From Cladosporium sp. IMV 00045 (lineage: Eukaryota; Ascomycota; Dothideomycetes; Cladosporiales; Cladosporiaceae), in assembly GCA_001931905.2 (NCBI GenBank), contig MSJI02000356.1, positions 1 to 19,300 of the forward strand: a stretch of 19,300 nt of DNA, given 5' to 3'. Under the pieces are notes generated by a model. That model was not told the DNA's origin. It was given only the letters and a program-made list of their open reading frames with translations, and ran no database searches. Position 1 is the first letter of the stretch; every line of letters begins with the position of its first letter. Made by a program: the position numbers and the translations under genes. Shown here piece after piece: positions 8,488-16,667 of the stretch.

Positions 8488-8609
8488 GCGTTTAACGGCA
8501 TCTTTGCTTCAACGGGCTGAGGAGAGTTGCAGTTGGCTACTGAAAGTCTTTCCGCTGATGACATCCTTCGTATTCCCTATGCTATACGGTCTCCGTGCAT
8601 AGCCTGAAT

Positions 8610-8613
<4 letters not shown>

Positions 8614-8655
<42 letters not shown>
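8614..8655. repeat. (ATC)14 microsatellite
   Basis: Fourteen perfect ATC units, 42 bp, about 130 bp after the stop codon of the secreted-protein gene, so possibly in its 3' UTR. In one frame it would encode a His run, but that frame has no other protein character. The perfection of the repeat suggests recent expansion. Confidence 0.95.
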
Positions 8656-9376
8656 GGCGTTTGCTCTGTGCCCGTCGTCCACGTCCTTCTTCCACTGTGA
8701 CCTATCCCTTGCTTTTATTCGGTCATTTGTCTACTAGGCTAATCATGGGCGAGACCCTCAGTCGCGCAGATCGTCGCTCCCTCGATCGAATCGTCGGTAT
8801 CGCTCGTCGACGCCGTGAATTTGAGCGCCGCGCGCGTATGACGTATTGTACAAACAAGGTTGAAAATGAGTTTGGCGGATGCGCCTCAGCGAGGAGAAAG
8901 ACAAGCATGCGTGTGCAGGCGATCAGGGGCCGTTGGTGGAGGATGCGGATCATAAATAAGCCTCGGACTGGTACTTCTGGAGGGATCAGCTCTCGGGCCC
9001 GCTGACTGGCGCAACGTGCTGAGAATCACCGATGTCGCGCCCTAACTGGTTTTGATTTGCTCGCCGACGGGCCGCCCGAACGCCCGCCCACCTGCCGCAT
9101 CGTAGCCCCTCAGTGGTTTTGATGCGCTCAAGAAGACGAGGGCGGCGGCGAAGCCAGGCTAGGGCAGAGAAACGTGCAAACCTTGGCATTCCCCTGGGTT
9201 TACTGATGCCCCCGGCTGCCGCTTCTTTCAGCTTCCCGCAGCGCATGGATCGTACCATCTTACCTCAGTGTGACTGCCCAATCATGGTGCAACATCATGT
9301 ATTGTCTGATTCGTTGGGACCCGAACGCGCAACAAAACAAACGCTATCCTCATCCTCCACTGGGACTCACGCTGCC
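8656..9376. other. Intergenic, GC-rich, no supported gene
   Basis: The stretch is GC- and CG-rich. Several overlapping Arg-rich open frames occur on both strands (for example 8745-9005 plus and 8986-9258 minus), the usual result of CG-rich sequence rather than genes. An imperfect direct repeat of GGTTTTGAT with a GCTC downstream occurs near 9047 and 9114. Confidence 0.35.
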
Positions 9377-9498
9377 TGTCACGGGGCAGGCCCGTGACAT
9401 GCCTATAGTGCTGCTACATGTGTACTGGCAGGTGTGCCGAGAGTCGGCTTCACCTGAGAAATCCACTCTGAACTGCATTCGTAGCTCTTCGAGCTACG
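9377..9498. repeat. Run of three stem-loops
   Basis: Three hairpins lie within 122 bp. TGTCACGGG/CCCGTGACA has a 5-nt loop (9377-9399). CAGGTG-GCCGA/TCGGC-CACCTG has small internal mismatches and a 3-nt loop (9429-9456). CGTAGCTC/GAGCTACG has a 3-nt loop (9480-9498). All are read directly from the sequence. Their role is unknown; they could belong to a structured RNA or to a small non-autonomous element. Confidence 0.6.
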
Positions 9499-9813
9499 TC
9501 CTTGTCATAGAAATGTCTGTAGGTTGGCCGTGGTAGACCGTATCTATTCCTGTTTGCATCTACACCTACGTTCCGACCTCCGCCCGTGACACTACCTTCC
9601 AGTTTATTTCTTTGGCTTCCATATGTGTTCTCGCCTTGATCGTAGATGAACGGTACGTGCTTCGGCATAGCATACACTAATGTCGTTTTCATGCCACTGT
9701 GGTCGTCCGATCCCCGTTAGAATGACCGAAAATGTTGCTGCAGATTCGTTGCACTGTCCCTTATGATAACCACTCCTCTTCACCATCCAAACCTTCAAGC
9801 CAGACCGGGATAA

Positions 9814-10105
9814 CAGCTCTCCAAGTGGTTCGTAGCGCTACAAGCACTGTTTGCCGTGCGTAAGTCGTGGCAATTGTTGGAGGCCGACGTCGATTGGTTC
9901 CGAGTGAGGAACTTCGCAGTATGATGGCGGTGGGCTATTGTTAAAAGTGCAGTACGACTGCTGGCATTGCTGCTGTTTTGGCTGGTGACCCTGTCCAAGG
10001 TGTTGAGTAGATGGATCCTCTTGACCGCTTTCTATGACCAAAAGCTCTTCGTGGATCTGTAACCTTGCCTGAGCGCGCAATCTACGTCGCAGTTGTGGCG
10101 ACCAT
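9814..10105 (+). pseudogene. Possible relic of a membrane protein, two stops in frame
   Basis: In frame 1 this stretch reads LSKWFVALQALFAVRKSWQ, then, after one TGA (about 9922), WRWAIVKSAVRLLALLLFWL and more hydrophobic sequence to a TAA at 10060-10062. The Trp/Leu-rich membrane-helix look across a stop suggests decayed coding DNA, but I do not recognise a family. It could also be chance. Confidence 0.2.
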
Positions 10106-10406
10106 GCTAGAGAAAGCCTGTTTGATTTACATGGCAGGTCCACGATAGCAAAGATTGGGTTTTTCCCTAGGGACACGTATACGAAAAACATGGTCGCGAC
10201 GAATGCCAAAACGGTGACTGTACAATGCGAACAAAGTCCCAGACGGAAGAGTACGTACGTTGCAGTAATATAAAGACTTCAGATTAGATGAATGCCTCGC
10301 AAGGGGGATCAAGTATGACGGCACAGCGCAAATTATCAAGCGTTGGCTACTGTACCTCCTCTGCATAAATTGAGGCACGAACGCTGGCAAGTCTACCATA
10401 GTCAAG

Positions 10407-10865
10407 ATGCTGATAAAACGTAGCGCTGACAGCGGAGACGAGGGTTTTGACGCTGTCTTTCCATCACCGGTCGTCGGGAGCGTGCTGGATGACACCCGGA
10501 CTACATCCGGCAACGTCAACCTGTACATCGATCCAGCGAAGTACTTGGATCCTCGACCGAATTTCTTCGCCGATTGCGAAGGCTTCGAGGGCGGCGAAAG
10601 AGCTCCGGTAGGGTCGCAGTACCAGGAACGCCTTCGACAGAGCGAAGAAGGACGGCCGAATGATTGGGTCAAGACACGGCCAATCAAGTGGGCGGATAGC
10701 GAAGAGCATCGAAAACGGGAGTACGCGGTGACGGTGCTGTATCCCCGGATCCTCTACAGTTTTTCGGACTGCGTGGTCTTCGTGTTGCGAAACTCAAAGA
10801 CCTTTGGCTCGGCGGCTCTCACGAAGCTCCTGGACTGGGGAGCTGCCGCCCTCGAGAATCCATGA
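10407..10865 (+). CDS. GTPase-like N-terminal segment of the patatin protein (first reading frame)
   Basis: The frame from ATG 10407 continues a P-loop lying just upstream in the same frame (TNAGKSTIVK at 10377-10406), so 10407 is an internal Met, not the true start. It carries FPSPVVGS, TTSGNVNLYIDP, FFADCEGFEGGE (G3-like DxxG) and KREYAVTVLYPRILYSFSDC, ending at TGA 10863-10865 straight after LEN. Family members continue with K-S-x-N-Q-P; here the next frame gives SMNQPALPHCIVVLN from 10859. One missing A in the Lys codon explains the break. The segment between the two frameshifts (10859-11016) reads through LNDSHPALD and LLSSIRDAFDG. Confidence 0.55.
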   Translation: MLIKRSADSGDEGFDAVFPSPVVGSVLDDTRTTSGNVNLYIDPAKYLDPRPNFFADCEGFEGGERAPVGSQYQERLRQSEEGRPNDWVKTRPIKWADSEEHRKREYAVTVLYPRILYSFSDCVVFVLRNSKTFGSAALTKLLDWGAAALENP

Positions 10866-11025
10866 ACCAACCGGCCCTCCCCCATTGTATTGTTGTCCTG
10901 AACGACAGTCACCCCGCCCTGGACGCCAGACAGTGGGACACCAGACACGCCACACGAAATCTTCTGTCGTCTATCAGAGACGCTTTCGATGGCGTTGAAG
11001 GGATAACTTACCCCAATTCCGCGAC

Positions 11026-13782
11026 TTGGCCGACCACTGGCTGAGACTCGGAAGGGAGGTCAACAACATCGAAGACCTCATCTTATGCTACTATGCCTCT
11101 TTCAAGGTAGTGCGCATTCCGGCCGGGCCGCATTACACGTTGATCCATCAACAAATTGACAAGCTTCATTCGACGATTCGTGCAGATTGCGAGGCGGCAC
11201 ACGAGGCGAAAAGACAGGCTCGCCTGCTGACCAACGCCGAGGAACTCAACTTGTATCTCCAGAGCGGCTTCGACCATTTCGCAGCCCACATCGACGTGCC
11301 CTTCGACTTCATGCAAGCGTCGCTGTGGCGATACCCCATCCCGAAAGATTTTGGTGAGCACATCCTGCAGTTGTGTGAAGCGCTGAGCTCTAGGATTCTG
11401 TCACGAGAGTCTGCGAGGATCAAGTCCATGTTCCAGCAGCTCAGCGTCATGATCGCCTCTTGCGTCCTTCTCGATTGTGCACGCTTCCGGAAGGGCGAGC
11501 TGCGCCAGCTGTTCGCAAGCTATGCACACTTCTTCGAGCACGCTGTGACTGAGTATCTCGAGCTGCACTGCCCTTGCTCGTTTGTCAATTCGGACGGAGC
11601 GGGGGTTTGCAAGTCTGTAAAGGCTCGGCACCGGGCGAAAGGCCACCAAGACGAACGCGGCATCATAGCGGCGGGAGACTACGTGTCCCCGCTAGACCAG
11701 ACGTTCACGCGAGGCTGGATGTGTCAGCTGGAGGCTGCCATTGACGACCTGCAGCGCGCTTTTTCCCACGAATTGCTGTCACGAAAAGACGAGTATTCGG
11801 AGGAGCACGCCGCTTTCGCCATCCACATGGATCACCTCGATCGGTTCTACAAGGCTGTCGGACCGGCAACGTGGGTGCGCAGCAACTCGACTTGCTACTG
11901 CTGCCTGATGAACGTTCCGCAGCACGCGTTGCCTTGCGGGCACGCCCTGTGCGACAGGTGCGCGCGAGCTTGTGGTGACCTCAGGCAATCGACCTTGTTG
12001 ATAGCTTGGTGTCCACTCCATCGAAACGCCACACGATGGGCGCAGCCGAAGGTCGTCAAGTACAAGCCTCGAGAGGCAAGCGTGCGGGTCCTGGCCCTGG
12101 ATGGAGGTGGCATTCGTGGAGTGGTGCAGCTGGAGATCCTCCGGGCCATCGAAGCGGACCTGGGCAGGCATCTCCCGATACAGGTGTTTTTTGATCTGAT
12201 GGTTGGCACGGGCACCGGTGGTCTCATCGCCGTGGCCCTTGCGGAACAAGGAAGGACGCTGGACCAGTGCCAGGACATACTCGTATCCGTGTGCAAACAA
12301 GCGTACACTCAGGGCACGATGGGTCGAGCGCTCGTGAAACGTGCAGCGCGCACCTTCAAGGCACGCTCATCATACGGATCGCCTGCCCTTCACGAAGCTC
12401 TTGAGAAGAAGTTTTCTGAGGAGGGTGATTTCTTCGGGGAGCCAAGTACGTTTAGACCAGACGCCAAGGTCGCAGTGACAGCAGTCAGCGCTATTGGAGG
12501 CCAGACCGCTCTAATCAGCAACTACCGCAGAGCGAACCATCAGCACAGGTGCGAGGGCGATTCACACGGCGATTGTGACCTCGCCTGTACGTATGAGTTC
12601 GAGCGACCGCACGATCCTGTAGACGAGCTGAACACCAGGCAGGCTGTTTATGCAACCATGGCAGATCCGCGGTTCTTTGCGCCGCTCTCTTTTGGCAAGC
12701 AATATGGTGGAGCGTCCAGGTTCGTGGACGCTGCGTCGATGGCACAAATCGAAGCACAGAAGATATGGCCGGACATCGAGGAGCCTGATCTGCTGCTGTC
12801 CCTCGGTACAGGTCAAAATCGTGCGGTGATCCTCGCTGAGCTCCTCGCAAGCCCGCCGAGCGAAAAGGCGAAGAATGGTAAGCGGTGGGCCAAGGGAGGC
12901 TTCGAAAAACCACAAAGAATCACGAAATGGTGGCTTCGCAAGGATGGCGACATTCTCGACGCCGAGCGCGCGTGGCAAGACTTCGTTTCAACCGTGACCC
13001 AGACCTCGAGCCTCTCGAAGAGAAAACGGATCCGTTTCAACATAGACATTGGAGAGCCTCCAGCTCGACACCACATCAGCCAGATGCAGAGGGTGTCGAC
13101 ACTGGTCCGTGAAAAGTTGCATGAGGAGCATAGAGTCGGGGCTTTGACGAATGTCGCGCACCGCCTCGTCGCAACATCGTTTTACTACCAAGCAGGAGCC
13201 ACCGAGACAGATATCCACGGTGCGAGATTCACGACTGGGCGCATCGCTTGTCGCTTCGAGAATCACAGTGACTATACCAAGCGACTTGGAAGACTTCTTG
13301 AAGACCGGTGTCAACTCGGATTCCAACCATTCTTCTCTGTCAAATGCGGCTTCGACAAGTCGCGTTCGGAGGTCGCTATGACGCCGGCGACATTGTCACG
13401 CATGGTCCGGCATGGCGTCTTTGACGTCCCCGAGATTAGACTGCCCATGGCAGGTGAGTCTTATGTCGCATCGATCCGCCTTCACTTGTTGCCGCACGAC
13501 AGGCTGGAGCCGGAGGGTTACCCCATCAGCGGTACGCTTGGTCCCACCATGGAAAGAGTCAAACGTTCGAATGGTCAGCCTAGTGCGCTTGGTAACCCAC
13601 AGTCGAGGAGGCGGTTTAGCGATCCACAGGAAAAAGGCAGATCGTGGTCCCCTGTCCAGTCGCCGATGTCTCAAGAAACAGTACCTCCTAGGACTGCGGC
13701 GATGCCGAAAAGTGCCGGTGTGCCGTTTCGTCCCATACCCAGAGACACACGAGATACACTCACACGAGATACACTCACATGA
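11026..13782 (+). CDS. RING-like plus patatin-like phospholipase domain, nucleophile Ser replaced by Gly
   Basis: A frame of about 918 codons, open upstream of 11026 to the frameshift near 11016; no true start codon is meant by this coordinate. A RING-like cluster spans 11893-12021 (C-x2-C, then C-G-H, C-x2-C, C-x2-H). The patatin domain follows: oxyanion-hole motif DGGGIRG at 12100-12120, then FDLMVGTGTGG where active members have GTSTGG. The nucleophile codon (12211-12213) is GGC, one A-to-G step from AGC Ser. The second catalytic residue, Asp, is present in RFVDAAS (12727-12729), but the usual D-G-G/A and following N-N-P are changed. Patatins hydrolyse lipid acyl chains; this one should be inactive. 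The tail is basic and Ser/Pro-rich with RRRFSDP. TGA 13780-13782 lies inside a 15-bp repeat. Codon use and length suggest long coding constraint before or despite the damage. Confidence 0.8.
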   Translation: MADHWLRLGREVNNIEDLILCYYASFKVVRIPAGPHYTLIHQQIDKLHSTIRADCEAAHEAKRQARLLTNAEELNLYLQSGFDHFAAHIDVPFDFMQASLWRYPIPKDFGEHILQLCEALSSRILSRESARIKSMFQQLSVMIASCVLLDCARFRKGELRQLFASYAHFFEHAVTEYLELHCPCSFVNSDGAGVCKSVKARHRAKGHQDERGIIAAGDYVSPLDQTFTRGWMCQLEAAIDDLQRAFSHELLSRKDEYSEEHAAFAIHMDHLDRFYKAVGPATWVRSNSTCYCCLMNVPQHALPCGHALCDRCARACGDLRQSTLLIAWCPLHRNATRWAQPKVVKYKPREASVRVLALDGGGIRGVVQLEILRAIEADLGRHLPIQVFFDLMVGTGTGGLIAVALAEQGRTLDQCQDILVSVCKQAYTQGTMGRALVKRAARTFKARSSYGSPALHEALEKKFSEEGDFFGEPSTFRPDAKVAVTAVSAIGGQTALISNYRRANHQHRCEGDSHGDCDLACTYEFERPHDPVDELNTRQAVYATMADPRFFAPLSFGKQYGGASRFVDAASMAQIEAQKIWPDIEEPDLLLSLGTGQNRAVILAELLASPPSEKAKNGKRWAKGGFEKPQRITKWWLRKDGDILDAERAWQDFVSTVTQTSSLSKRKRIRFNIDIGEPPARHHISQMQRVSTLVREKLHEEHRVGALTNVAHRLVATSFYYQAGATETDIHGARFTTGRIACRFENHSDYTKRLGRLLEDRCQLGFQPFFSVKCGFDKSRSEVAMTPATLSRMVRHGVFDVPEIRLPMAGESYVASIRLHLLPHDRLEPEGYPISGTLGPTMERVKRSNGQPSALGNPQSRRRFSDPQEKGRSWSPVQSPMSQETVPPRTAAMPKSAGVPFRPIPRDTRDTLTRDTLT

Positions 13783-13790
13783 GATACACT
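13743..13790. repeat. Three 15-bp tandem repeats carrying the stop codon
   Basis: The unit ACACGAGATACACTC occurs twice and is followed by a third copy with one C-to-T change (ACATGAGATACACTC). Read in the patatin frame the first two give T-R-D-T-L and the third gives T-stop. The single base change therefore creates the TGA that ends the frame. Confidence 0.9.
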
Positions 13791-13887
13791 CAACGTGAAA
13801 AGACTCGCCGGTGGAGAGCTAGTCCAGGTGGATGAGTCCCCTCCTCCATATGAACTTGAAAATGCAGGACACGCACGGGTCTTCTAG
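13783..13887 (+). other. Cut-off C-terminal tail of the patatin protein with a PPPY motif
   Basis: The patatin frame continues for 34 codons after the TGA: DTLNVKRLAGGELVQVDE, then SPPPYELENAGHARVF, ending at TAG 13885-13887. PPxY is the ligand of WW domains, as in Rsp5/NEDD4 ubiquitin ligases and arrestin-type adaptors. The protein-like composition supports this as the original C-terminus. Confidence 0.5.
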
Positions 13888-14666
13888 CAAAACCACTGCT
13901 TGCCATGCTCCCGATGCGGCTGATCGTATTGTTGTCCTATCATGTTCAATTCAGATTGCATATTCATACAGTACGGTCTAGAGTGTGAGCGCAACACTTT
14001 GCTGGCCTGTGATTCGTTTTTGTGCGTGTCTCAGTCATAATTCGCGAAGTCATCGCGTATTCTTTGCGAGCCAGATGGCCCACATGGATGGTGTTAGTCA
14101 ATTGCTCGTTTGCATAGCTCATCAAAAGCATTCCGAGCTTCCTACGTGCCTCACTCTCGTTCAACTTGTGACTTTCGTGCGTGATTGTAGAATGGGGCAT
14201 CGGTCCTTCCCAGCTGCAACTAGAGAACGTAGCAGTGCCGCGAGTGAAATGATTGGACGATCTCAAACCGCAGGATCACATCTGATGCGCATCGTGGCCA
14301 GGGTGGGTCGTGATTAACCATCCTTGCGATCGGAAAGCCATCCTCGGAAGCGAGGCGCGTGCAAACCGGACCTCATACATCACATGAGCATTGCCGGATC
14401 AGGTGATGGTTGGAGTCACACGCCAAGCCAGTCGATAACCAGTCACATCTCAGCAGTCCCGGATTCGTCACCAAGGTTCACCAGTGTCAGGGGATCTAAA
14501 TCAGCGAAGAGGAGAAAGATACAGTACAGCGTAGTGTCGCAGGCCGAGGTACTTTGGGAGTCCAAGTCGCAGATCGCAGTATTAGCTTGCCATGACACTA
14601 GATACCGAGGAAAGCTGATGTCGAGGCCAGCAGACCGACGGAAAAGCTGGGAGGGAATGTCTGTGG
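13888..14666. other. Intergenic, no supported gene
   Basis: This is the 3' flank of the patatin locus. Overlapping open frames exist on both strands (13964-14317, 14324-14695 plus, 14443-14682 minus), but none has a recognisable motif, start context or intron structure. Confidence 0.3.
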
Positions 14667-14984
14667 TCATTGGGTCTTCCAAAGGGCTGCAATAGAGTTA
14701 TACACCTTCCTGAACGGGCACATGTGGAAGTAACGCTCGATGGCGAGCTCGGCGATGCCTTCGAAATATCGGACCTCCTCAGTGTAGCCAGGGCATTCCA
14801 CCGCAGAGGAGCTTGGCAAATTCGTCAGTCGATCAACTAATTCATAGCATGTATGTAGCATGCCACACTTCCGGCAACGTCTGCCCAGGTCCTTGCGCCA
14901 GACTGGCAGACACACGTGCCAGGAAGGATGCGCCGAGAAACGTACGTTGGTCGGTGCGCTGACAAGTTCGTTTGACAGCTTACG
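14667..14984 (-). CDS. Unrecognised small ORF with CxxC-type cysteines (weak)
   Basis: The minus-strand frame is open from 14984 (a TAG precedes it) to TGA at 14667-14669, 105 codons. The first ATG in frame is at 14861, leaving 64 residues; the upstream part has no ATG and would have to be an exon or part of an older gene. Cysteines occur as CRKCG then HTC, and again in VECPGY and HMCPF. The mix of charged and aromatic residues looks protein-like, but I do not recognise a family and there is no signal peptide. Confidence 0.22.
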   Translation of the reverse strand, partial: RKLSNELVSAPTNVRFSAHPSWHVCLPVWRKDLGRRCRKCGMLHTCYELVDRLTNLPSSSAVECPGYTEEVRYFEGIAELAIERYFHMCPFRKVYNSIAALWKTQ

Positions 14985-15718
14985 CTAGCTGTTATCGTCT
15001 TCTAACCATTCCATCTCCGTGCTCTTCGGTCAGCTCCGTGTCCTGCCGACCATATCGCGGTATAGGCAGAGACTAGCGCCTTGTGCTTGTGTCGCTACTC
15101 TACGACCCACGACAGAGCCCGCTTCATTTGAGGTCGTGCCTGCGGCTTCCAGACAGCGTGATTCTCCGCCAACAATGGCCGGCATCATAGGCTTTCGGTA
15201 GCCACCAGATCATCAGGCGTAGGTTGGCTTAATGCAGGGCATCCAAAGGACATCCCTGCACACGCAAGGCAGCCAGCCATTCGAAAAAAAATTGGACACG
15301 GTTTAGCGTCGAAAGTGGGTCGCAAGCTTGCTGGCAGGTATGTGTGGGTTTGCGCGAAAGGTCTTCGCCCTGCGGAGTGAGACCTGAAAGTCACATGCAC
15401 AGATGCTTTGAACGAGACGCTGAAATGACTCAGTCTTGCCGCTCGAGCCCAGATCCCGCCGTATGAAACCCACCCCCCTCTGCCCCGGCTTCTGCACCCA
15501 AGCACAATCAAGCTTATTACTTGCCCACAATCGTGGTTATATAAGCCATGATGGTATTGTAGCGTTGAAACTGTGCTCTAGTCACCTCATCCCATCTCCG
15601 CACACCACCCTCTCGCAGAGTCCCAGCTGCTGCGCCGAAATAAGCAAATGCAACCCTTCCGAAGGCCTTTGATTCGCATGCGCATCAGAGACCGAGTCGT
15701 TGTGAGTGATATCCGGAC
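14985..15718. other. Intergenic region with promoter and 5' UTR of the winged-helix gene
   Basis: No supported gene. A short A8 run occurs near 15284. A TATA box (TATATAA, 15538-15544) lies 175 bp before ATG 15719 and is followed by pyrimidine-rich leader sequence. An upstream ATG at 15648 opens an 84-codon frame overlapping the main start and could lower translation, if the transcript begins before it. Confidence 0.4.
15538..15544 (+). promoter_or_regulatory. TATA box of the winged-helix / coiled-coil gene
   Basis: TATATAA, followed within 60 bp by CT- and CA-rich sequence that fits a fungal transcription start and leader. It is the only good TATA element before the ATG at 15719. Confidence 0.45.
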
Positions 15719-16667
15719 ATGGTTAATCTCCATGTCGACGTCGTGTCGACAAGCCCCAGCGTGGACGCTGAAAGTCAAGCTGAGGCGGAGGACTCGTTGT
15801 CTGAGGGGGAGTTGTTGCACAAAGACATCGACTGTGTCTCGACCGAGACAGGCACGGCACCATCGAATGGTGTCAAACGAGCCGGTGAGGCTTCAACACT
15901 GACATGGGTATGGGTGTAGCTGACGACAGAGTTACATTGCAGCAAAGTCGATGGCGATAGTACCGGCGCAAAGGGATGCAAAGCGCCTCAAATCCTTCGC
16001 AGGGACATCACAAGAATCGGCTGGTCAAGTACTCAATACTACAGCGGATCCTCGCCGTAATGTTGATGTCGGGTCTGGCACTGATGATGGGGCTCCAGAT
16101 GATGGGGCTCTTGGTGGTTCCGCAACGGCCGCCTTCACGCCAAACGAACATGGACTGCACGACATCATCGAGCGAATCCTCCCGTGGAAGCAACCTGGTC
16201 TTTTTATCATGGAGATCTGCGATCAGCTGAGTGGTGAATGCCAAGATCCAATGCTCAGTAAGTACAACAAGGTCGGCAGCTTCAGGGTAATGATCCATCG
16301 GGCCTTGGCTGTGATGCTCCAACAGAACAAGGTAGAGCGAGAAAGCGCCACAACCCTGAAAGGAGGTCGAAGCCATCGATACGTGAGAACGGAGAATCGC
16401 CAAAGCAATGGGTTTCCACAGACGGAAAATAGGGAGAACACGGACACACGCTTCGCTCGCGCCGCCAAGTGCGCGGAAGTTTCGACGGACTACCCTCATG
16501 CAGAGTCCGTTATTCCAACCCAAGTAACACACCCTGAGGGAATGAATGCGTCGCTGCCCGCACATTTAAGGGCAGCGGGTCGTTTCCCACAAGGGAGATA
16601 TGTCTTCTACGGAAGCGCGGGTGTCAAGCGGAAAAACACCCCCGCGCCTTGGGGAGGCAGATTCTGA
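15719..16667 (+). CDS. Winged-helix-like nuclear protein, exons 1 and 2 (intron 15885-15942)
   Basis: Exon 1 is 15719-15884 and exon 2 starts at 15943; joined they give 296 residues to TGA 16665-16667. Exon 1 encodes an acidic Ser-rich start (EAEDSLSEGELLHKD). Exon 2 has a basic patch QRDAKRLKSF, then a repeat DDGAP-DDGAL. A folded-looking segment at 16143-16395 (HDIIERILPWKQPG, then FRVMIHRALAVMLQQNK, then GGRSHRYVRT) suits a winged helix such as a histone-H1 or forkhead-like DNA-binding fold; this is a shape guess, not a family match. Exon 2 may instead leave at a GTAACA donor at 16524 and rejoin at 16594, a 70-nt intron. That would put it in frame with the Ser/Pro-rich frame that follows and make one longer gene. 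Confidence 0.55.
15885..15942 (+). other. Spliceosomal intron, 58 nt, phase 1
   Basis: Donor GTGAGG at 15885, branch site CTGAC with its A at 15923, and acceptor TTGCAG at 15937-15942 lie 19 nt apart from branch to end. Removing it joins the exon-1 and exon-2 frames exactly (G|CA AAG TCG ATG). Without splicing, exon 1 stops after a further 11 codons. Confidence 0.75.

Larger units (their letters stand above)
10138..13887 (+). pseudogene. Large fungal GTPase-RING-patatin protein, full extent with frame breaks
   Basis: This is the whole locus of what appears to be one gene of more than 1,150 codons. The parts in order are: a frame-2 stretch at 10138-10270 (GFFPRDTYTKNMV, then KTVTVQCEQSPRRKSTYVAVI); a P-loop TNAGKST at 10377-10397; GTPase-like segments (FPSPVVGS, NLYIDP, a G3-like DCEG at about 10570, VVLN at about 10893); a helical region; a RING-like cluster; a patatin domain; and a basic Ser/Pro tail ending in PPPY at 13887. 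The order matches large fungal patatin-like proteins with an N-terminal GTPase, recalled from memory. The breaks are an unresolved gap of about 100 bp before the P-loop, -1 frameshifts at 10857 and 11015, and TGA at 13780. Each frame change is bridged smoothly by adding one base to an AA where the family has Lys, so the frames clearly once joined. Confidence 0.65.

Noticed and set aside
8595..9005. ORF beginning with a poly-His run
   Set aside because: The His run is the ATC microsatellite; the rest is Arg-rich sequence typical of CG-rich noncoding DNA.
9838..10209. Minus-strand ORF of 123 codons starting MAFVATMFFVYV
   Set aside because: The opposite strand carries the family-like segment GFFPRDTYTKNMV of the patatin protein, so this is its shadow.
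10857..11017. Programmed -1 ribosomal frameshifting in the patatin gene
   Set aside because: Neither site has a slippery X-XXY-YYZ heptamer or an obvious downstream pseudoknot, and a lost A in a Lys codon explains both.
10127..13674. Many long minus-strand ORFs under the patatin gene
   Set aside because: They are shadows of a GC-rich coding strand and match no family.
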